Source: Symbiodinium natans
Lineage: Eukaryota; Sar; Dinophyceae; Suessiales; Symbiodiniaceae
Length of the DNA stretch: 45,731 nucleotides
Direction of reading: 5' to 3'
Assembly: GCA_905221605.1 (NCBI GenBank)
Contig: CAJNDS010002268.1
Span: forward strand, 85,001-130,731
A program made the translations under genes and the position numbers. Below, in pieces: positions 39,266 through 45,731 of the stretch (positions are counted from its first letter, which is position 1; every line of letters begins with the position of its first letter). The notes below the pieces were generated by a model. The model worked only from the letters and a program-made list of their open reading frames with translations. It had not been told where the DNA came from and made no database searches.

Positions 39266-39369
39266 GCGAAGCAAAAGCAAGACGGTTTCGCGTTGCTGCC
39301 TTGCTCTTGCTGCCACTCTGTGCAGGTTTTGGGTCTGATGTCGCTGCATTTGCTTTGTTTCCTGCCGCA
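39266..39369 (+). repeat. 104-bp direct repeat, right copy
   Basis: Partner of 37560-37663 in the same orientation. It is followed at once by a (CCCA)n run (39371-39411). Confidence 0.9.
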
Positions 39370-39370
39370 A

Positions 39371-39411
39371 CACCCACCCACCCACCCACCCACCCACCCA
39401 CCCACCCACCC
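39371..39411. repeat. CCCA microsatellite
   Basis: About ten uninterrupted CCCA units. Confidence 0.95.
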
Positions 39412-39485
39412 ACACGCGCACACACCCTCCTTCGTGGACTCCATCTCTGTGCAGCACGAGGGCTCACAGTGCTCACATACAAGCT

Positions 39486-39797
39486 ATGCCTCGCCGAAGC
39501 CGCCGCGCCTCCCGCAGCCGCTCTCCACGCGCGGCTGCACCCGCGCCCGCCGCGCTCGTGCCTGCGGCGCGAGGCGCGATGGGCGTTTCCGGCTCCCAAC
39601 TCTGGCGCGGTGGTACTTCTGTGTGTCGAGTACGCCGTGACTCCCCACGCAGGTCCCGCGACTTCTGCGCCGCCTGCCGCGACGCCGGCTGGGTCAGGTA
39701 CGCGGCCAAGCCACAGAAAAACCTTTTTTGCTTGTCGAGTTCCAGGCGAGTCGTCTGCGGGGCCTGCTGCCCCTGCGCTGCCAGTGACAGCCTCTGA
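39486..39797 (+). CDS. Possible small SR-rich, Cys-containing protein
   Basis: 103 residues from ATG 39486. The start is Arg/Ser-rich (MPRRSRRASRSRSPRAA), then a Cys group (FCAACRDAGW) and a second (VVCGACCPCAA), possibly a zinc ribbon. A CAG|G acceptor and pyrimidine tract near 39753 suggest an intron, so the final part may be wrong. Another frame continues plausibly to about 39888 and a further exon-like stretch lies at 39892-40161. No family recognised. Confidence 0.3.
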   Translation: MPRRSRRASRSRSPRAAAPAPAALVPAARGAMGVSGSQLWRGGTSVCRVRRDSPRRSRDFCAACRDAGWVRYAAKPQKNLFCLSSSRRVVCGACCPCAASDSL

Positions 39798-40717
39798 GGA
39801 AGGCGCGGCGACCAACCAACACGCGCGGCTGCGAGACCTGTCGACTCCATTTGACCGGGGCCTGTCTGCACCTGCGGGGACCCTGTAGCAGGTGCGCCTG
39901 CTACGGCAGCTGATGTGGCTGCAGCTTCGCGCTGGACCAGCGGGGTTGCCCGACGATGCATGTGCTTCGGCTCCCGCCGCTTACTGTTCGAACTGCACGT
40001 CTTGCCGAGGCGCGGAGTGGCAGAACTGGTTCGATGGCCTAGGCTCGATCTGGCGCGTGTGTCGACATGCTGTCACTGGCCAGCGCAGTCTGCTGTCGGA
40101 GTTAAATTTGTCAGGCAGTGAAGAGACCGCCAGTCGTTGGACCGGCAGGGTGCTCGGGTAAGCTTCCTGGCCTCCCGCCATTCTGTTCTGCATGTGGACC
40201 AGGTGAAGAATGGCGAACCTGGCAGGACTGGCATGACAATGAGCGCCAAGGCTCCGCTTCCCCCTCTTTCAGCATCTAGTCGCGGCCCACGAGCTCGGAG
40301 GCCGCGGCGGCTGGGCGCGTTGGTCGTCCAGCTGGACCCGCACCACTCGCGGACAGGGCAGGTCTGCGTCTTGCGGGCGGGATAGTGCGCAAAGTCTGCC
40401 CCATGAACGCGGTTGCAATTCTTGCCCGCAGGAAAATCGAGAACAGGGCAGCATCCGTGCTTGCCTCGGACCGCTGTCGCCAGCTCCAGGAACGTCCCGT
40501 GATTTCATGTGTGCAGGTCTCGAGCAATGTTCCTGCCTCGGGTCGCGGGAGCGACTTGCAGGCCTGGTTTATTCGTTGCTCATTGCAGCGGCGCACGCTC
40601 GCGTTCCCTGCAGTAACATGTATGCTGCTTGCCGCGTGAGCTGAGGAGTTGCGCGCGCTCGTGGAGGGCGCCGTGCGCGCGGCGCTCCCCGCTCTGCCCG
40701 CTGCTACACCCGAAGCT

Positions 40718-40915
40718 CCGCCGCCATTGCGTCCCCCTGCCGTGACTTGGCTGCACCATGTACGGTCGCTTTGGCGAGACTTTGGTAAGTCAGGGTGTGG
40801 GAGAAGACTGCGGTTCCCGCGCAGCAGGGGTCTCGCGCGTTGGGTCTTGACGGGTTCCCGACAAGCTTTACAGGTTTCCAACGAGTTTTTTGCGGCTCTG
40901 CTCGGCTTCTTCTCC
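40718..40915 (+). repeat. Duplicated exon/intron segment, first copy
   Basis: Similar to 41105-41295: shared CCGTGACTTGGCTGCA, then GGCGAGACTTTGGTAAGTC with a perfect GT donor, then CCCGCGCAGCAG and ACGGGTTCCCG. The upstream 70 bp reads as an Ala/Pro-rich peptide (ALPALPAATPEAPPP). Probably a tandemly duplicated exon with its donor and intron start. The gene it belongs to is not clear. 40162-40717 shows only exon-like fragments. Confidence 0.75.
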
Positions 40916-41104
40916 AGACTACCTTGTTCCAGTTTTCTGCAAGCCTTTGTTCCTGTCTGTGACTGCCTGGTCGTTTTCTTGTGAATTCCAGTCGAAGCAT
41001 GCCATGAGACTCTGGGCGCAAAGGTCGGCATGCTGCCGCTCGTTCCGCCGGCCTTGCCGGCCGCTGCGCTCGTTGCTTCGCCTGCCGCTGTGGCGCCTGC
41101 CGCG

Positions 41105-41295
41105 GTGCCGCCATCGCGTCTTCCGACCGTGACTTGGCTGCAGCGTGTATAGGCTCGCTTGGGCGAGACTTTGGTAAGTCGGGGCGTGGGGGGAAGAACG
41201 CGGATCCCGCGCAGCAGGACCTCCCACGCTAGGTCTTTACGGGTTCCCGTTATAGATTTCCGACCATTTTTTTCTGCGGCTTGCCCGAGCTCCCG
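41105..41295 (+). repeat. Duplicated exon/intron segment, second copy
   Basis: Offset about 388 bp from the first copy, with the same donor TTTGGTAAGTC. An acceptor-like TTGTGAATTCCAG lies between the copies at about 40980-40992. 41296-41595 has no gene I can support. Confidence 0.75.
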
Positions 41296-41599
41296 GAGCC
41301 TCCAGAACTGTAAAACCTGATTATAATTACGAAGGCGTAGGTTCCGGAACTTTAAACTCCGAAGCCAGGTTTTCGTGCACAGCCCATTTGGTCGTGCGTT
41401 CTGGGTTCTTCACGAACATCCTGAGTCCTCTAAACGCCTCGCACCTCGCAGCGTGAGGGACTGCACAGCTCCATCGCTTTGCTGCAGGTTCACGTATCAT
41501 CCACGACGCGCCCGGGCCACGTTTATGTTCTCACCGCGGACAATCAGGTGCACTGGCTCAATTGAGCCGTTACCTTGCAGGTGTCGGGCTCTTCGAGAC

Positions 41600-44500
41600 C
41601 CCTAGACCCCTAGACCCCTCGACCTTAGACCCCTAGACCCCTAGACCCCAGATGCCTCGAACCCTAGACCCTATAGACCCTAGAATTCTTAGACGCCTAG
41701 ACTCTTAGACCCCACCCCTGGACCCCTAGACCCCTAGACCCCTCGACCCCTCGACCCCTAGACCCTAGGCCTCACCCCCAGTCACTTGGAGCCCATGTGC
41801 CGGCCTGCGGACGGAACGCAACCGCTACAGACTTCGCAAGCCCAGGTGAGGCACAGACCTTGGCAGCACCCGGGCCAATTGCACGAAATGGGGCTCGCTT
41901 TAGGGTCTTCAAGGCTCAAGATGGATCCCAAACCTTCAAACCCCAAACCCTAACCCTTAAACCCTAAGCCCAAACCCTAAGCCCGAAACCCTAAACCCTA
42001 AACCCTAAACCCTAGGGTCTTCGGCTCAATGGACCCTGAACCCTAAACCCTAAACCCTCACCCGAAACCCTAACCCCTAAACCCTAATCCCTCACCCCTC
42101 AACCCTGAGCCCTAAGTCCTGAGCCTTGAGCCCTGAGCCCTAAACCCGCAGCGCCCTAGTCCTTAATCACCTCCCAGCAGCCCCCTAGACCCCCAGACCC
42201 CTTGACCCGTAGACCCCTACACCCCAAGCCTCACCCCCACGTCACTCACGGCCCATGTGCCGGCCTGTGGCCGGAACGCACCTGTACAAACTTCCCAGCC
42301 GGGCGAGGCACACCTTGGCACCCGGGCCAGTTGCGCGGAATGGGGCTCGCTTGAGGGTTTTCGGGGTTCAAGATGGACCCTAAACCCTAAACCCTAAACC
42401 CTCGACCCTGAGCCCTGAGCCCTAAACCCGCAGCGCCCTAGTCCTCAATAGAGCCTAGACCCGTAGACCTCACCCCGGGCCCGTGTGCCGGAACGCAACC
42501 GCTGCAGACTTCCCAGGCCGGGTGAGGCACGGACCTTGGTAGCACCCGGCGGAATGGGGCTCGCCTTAGGGTCTTCAAGGCTCATCATGGACTCTAAAGC
42601 CTAAACCCTAAACCCTAAACCCTAAGCCCGAAGCCCTAAACCCTAAACCCTATAAACCCTAAACCCTAAACCCTAACCCCTAAACCCTGAGCCCTAAGCC
42701 CTGAGCCCTGAGCCCTAAACCCGCAGCGCTCTAGTCCTTAATCACCTCCCAGCAGCCCCCTGAACCCCTAGACCCCCCCCTGAACCCCCAGACCCCGCTG
42801 GACCATCGGCCGGAACGCAACCTGTACAGACTTCCTAGTCCCGGGCAAGGCACGGACCTTGGTAGCACCGGGCCAGTTGCGCGGAATGGGGCTCGTTTGA
42901 GGGTCTTCGGGGCTCAAGATGGACCCTAAACCCTAAACCCCAAACCCTAAACCCTAAACCCTAAACCCTAAACCCTAAACCCTAAACCCTAAACCCTAAA
43001 CCCCAACCCCTAAACCCGAATCCCTCACCCCTCAACCCTGAGCCCTAAGCCCTGAGCCCTGAACCCTGCGCCCTAGTCCTTATCACCTCCCACCCCCAGA
43101 CCCCTGGACTCCTCGACCCCTAGACCCCAGGCCTCACCCCCACTTCACTCGGAGCCCACGTCCCGGCCTGCGGCCGGAACGCAACCTGTACAAACTTCCC
43201 AGGCCTGGGCGAGGCACAGACCTTGGCAGCACCCGGGCCAGTTGCGTGGAATGGGGCTCGCTTGAGGGTCTTCAGGGCTCAAGACCTTCAACCCTAAACC
43301 CTAAACCCGAAACCCTACTAAGCCCTCAGCCCTGATGAGCCCTAAACCCGCAGCGCCCTAGTCCTTAATCACTTCCCATCAGCCACCTAGACCCCTAGAC
43401 CCCTAGACCCCCAGACCTCCAGACCCCTAGACCCTAGACCCCTGGACTCTAGACCCGTAGACCTCACCCCCAAGTCACTCGGAGCCCGTGTGCCGGCCTG
43501 CGGCCGCTACAGACTTCCCAGGCCCGGGTGAGGCACGAACCTTGGTAGCACCCGGGCTAGTTGCGCGGAATGGGGCTCGCCTTAGGGTCTTCAAGGCTCA
43601 TCATGGACTCTAGAGCCTAAACCCCAAACCCTAAACCGTAAACCCTAAGCCCTAGACCCTAAGCCCTAAGCCCTCAGCCTTAAGCCCTAAGCCCTAGGCC
43701 CTAAATCCGCAGCACCCTAATCCTTAATCGCCTCCCATCAGCTCCGCCCCCCCCCCCCGCCCCGAAAAGAAAGAAGTAGACCACAACAGAGTCTTGAATG
43801 GACGGGGTATTTGGAGAAGGTGTGTAATTACACCGTTAAAGCCTGTTCAACCCTAAATCCCAAACCGAAGCTTTAAGCCCTAAACCCTAAACCCTATTAG
43901 TTCCAAAGGCTTGAGCTTTAAGTCCCAAACCTGAACCCGAAATCCTTAACCCTGAGCCCTAAACCCTAAAACCTAAACCCTCGGCCCTAAACCTGATATA
44001 TACTTTGACCCTACAGCAGCACGAGCGCAGGGAGCCACCCTTTTCAGATACCGAGTCTGCATGTTGCCGCGTCCGCGTCGTGAGGGGAAGCTCACAAGCA
44101 GCTTGCCACCCGACGATGTACAGCGCGTGGGCCGAGGGTCGGGCGTGCGTCAAGCCGATGAACCCCACATGGTTTACGGTCTAGGGTTGAGGGCTTACAG
44201 CCTTACGAGCCCCTGTAAACTTTTAAGCGCCGTGTAAGCCTTCAGCCACAAGCTCAAAACCCTGCTTCCAGGTAGCCTCTTCTCCCCGGTTCCTCGTTCT
44301 GGCACAGGGTTTAGGGTTCGAGATTTAGGGTTTGGGGGCTAAACCCTCAACCCTAAACGCTAAACCTTCAACCTTAGACCCTACACCCTCATTTAGGGTC
44401 CTCCTTATCAGAATGTGCTTGCAGAGCCACCAAGACCTGCTGAGGTTGCACTGAACGTCTAAGCTTCAAACCCTAAACCCTAAACCCGAAACCCTAAACC

Positions 44501-45290
44501 TAAACCCTAAATCCCAAACTCTAAACCTCGAAGCCGAAGCTCTTTCGGGCTTGCCCGAGACCCTTACTTAGGGTTTGGGGTTTAGGGTTTATAGGGCTTA
44601 TAGGGCTTGTAGGGTTTATAGGGTTTAGAGGGTTTACTAGGGTTTATGGGGTTCGTAGGTTTTGTTCGGCTTTCTAGTGTTTGGAGGGTTTATAGTTTAC
44701 CTTGTCTAGTTTAGGGTTTAAGTTTGAGGCTCTTTAGGGTTTAGGGTTCGGGGTTGAGGGTTTAGGGTTTAGGGTTCAGGGTTTCGGGTTTAGGGTTTCG
44801 TGGGCTTGCATTCCCGGCTTCTTGGCCATGTGGCAGCTTAGGTGCTGGGCGGCCATGCGGGCTCGTTACAGTCGTGACTTCTGGCCAGCGGGGGTGGCTC
44901 TCTTTGTCGATGTTGACGGGATGGTAAGCTCTAGGGTCGTCTTTAGGTTAGGGTTTAAGACTTTAGGGTTATTCGGTTCAGGGTTTTTCTTGCGATGACT
45001 TCAAACCTAAACCCTACCCCGATACCCTGAACCCCGAACCCGAAGCCCGAGACCCTAAGCTGGGTTCGGAAAAGGGGACCTCTCCGTTTTTGTTTTGTAG
45101 GCTCAAGCTGTGGAGACGACATGCGATCCTTTGCCCCCGAAGTCTAGAGATGGACCTCAGACCTCGAAAATCCAACCCCCAAACCCTCCACCCAAACCTT
45201 AATCCTAAACCAACCCTAAAGCCTAAACCCCAAACCCTAAACCCTAAACCTTAAACCCTAAACCCTAAACCCTAAACCCTCGACGCCAGA
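41600..45290. repeat. Right block of telomere-like repeats and composite satellite
   Basis: Mostly C-rich words on + (CCCTAAA, CCCCTAGA, CCCTGAG, CCCTAAG), with TTTAGGG words only near 44300-44950. A chromosome end on this side should carry TTTAGGG on +, so this block is internal or the contig end is not a telomere. No gene is supported. Unique DNA at about 44000-44160 and 44800-44930 shows only short frames. Confidence 0.85.
41790..43720. repeat. Higher-order satellite of about six composite units
   Basis: The anchor CGGAACGCAAC or a close variant recurs near 41812, 42271, 42490, 42811 and 43174, with a shortened unit near 43500 (spacing about 220-460 bp). Each unit has the same order: GGCCTGCGGCCGGAACGCAA, then GACTTCC...GAGGCAC, CTTGG(C/T)AGCACCCGGGCC, GGAATGGGGCTCG, a CCCTAAA run, a CCCTGAG run, CCGCAGCGCCCTAGTCCTTA and a CCCCTAGAC run. 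Confidence 0.88.
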
Positions 45291-45360
45291 ATAAATAGAA
45301 ATTGTTAGGTGTTTCATTACGATAAGTTCGTGCAATAAGCCTTCATCGTTCACAATGCCA

Positions 45361-45600
45361 ATCCCCCCCCCCCCCCTCCCCACACATGCCCCCGAACCCC
45401 GGCCCCTCCGGCACACCCTTCCAGTCTTTCCAGCCCCTCCAACCCCTCCAGCCCCTCCAGGAGCCCTCTCCCGCCCCCTCCGGCCCCTCCGACCCTTCCC
45501 GCCCTCCAACCCCTTTCCAGCCACTCCAGCCCCTGCACCCCCTCCAGTTCCTCCAGCCCCTCCAGCCCCCCCCCTCCAGCCCCTCCCCCTCCAGCCCCTC
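45361..45600. repeat. CCCCTCCAG 9-bp imperfect repeat
   Basis: Many copies of CCCCTCCAG and variants follow a poly-C run. Both strands are open through it, which explains the Pro-rich and Gly-rich frames. Degenerate CCCTAAA words resume by 45700. Confidence 0.85.
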
Positions 45601-45731
45601 ATTCTATCTCCAAACTCCGGAAACGATATTTGTAAAAACAAAACCCCCCCAAAACCCGCCAAAACCCCCCAAAACACCGCACACAAACCCTACAAATTCT
45701 TGTAAACCCTAAACCCGAAACCTTGAACTCT

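Noticed and set aside
39042-39266. Small frame with an Ile/Tyr-rich end.
   Set aside because: Translation of the TA microsatellites.
1-45731. tRNA, rRNA or snRNA genes and a dinoflagellate spliced-leader relic.
   Set aside because: By eye I found no tRNA B-box in a cloverleaf context, no rRNA segment and no CCATTTTGGCTCAAG-like sequence. A computed search (tRNAscan, Rfam) would be decisive.

Overview
The window looks like nuclear DNA of a dinoflagellate, most likely of the Suessiales/Symbiodiniaceae type. The reasons are TTTAGGG-type telomere words, GC-rich genes, intron boundaries that mix GT, GC and GA donors with AG|G acceptors, and a large transposase-like gene of a style I associate with dinoflagellate genomes. 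Every gene I can support lies on the + strand from about 7.7 to 39.8 kb, which fits the one-directional gene blocks of dinoflagellates. The species cannot be fixed from the sequence alone.

Layout. 1-6.1 kb is a patchwork of interstitial telomere-like arrays (CCCTAAA, CCCTAGA, CCCCAAAA, GGGCTTA) in both orientations. 6.9-20.4 kb holds intron-containing genes: a coiled-coil protein, a long Lys/Gly/Asp repeat protein with Cys-rich upstream exons, a small Lys-rich protein with a zinc-finger-like start, a BED-like plus hAT-like transposase gene, and a 412-residue protein of unknown family. A 100-N assembly gap (20632-20731) between two microsatellites separates this from a GC-richer block at 21.6-31 kb. 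That block contains an ASCH-domain protein, a probable 2H phosphoesterase, a DUF3987-like protein, an F-box-like protein and its damaged relative, and two genes with the same C-terminal segment. 31.6-32.1 kb is an array of short hairpins with compensatory base changes. 32.6-34 kb is a nine-exon coiled-coil gene. 35.2-37.4 kb is an intact KDZ-superfamily (Zisupton-like) transposase, followed by a second ASCH protein that lies between two 104-bp direct repeats. 41.6-45.3 kb is a composite satellite built from telomere-repeat variants, with the C-rich strand on +, so it is not a terminal telomere in this orientation.

How the parts may fit. The two ASCH proteins share a C-terminal PRWRxGVLR motif, neighbouring genes share C-terminal coding segments or 3' flanks, and a KDZ transposase sits beside one ASCH gene. 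The inferred picture is an island of mobile-element-related and shuffled genes with RNA-binding or RNA-processing-like domains, between two telomere-like satellite blocks. Linkage across the N gap is not guaranteed. Gene models were joined by hand from reading frames and splice signals, so several exon ends are provisional.
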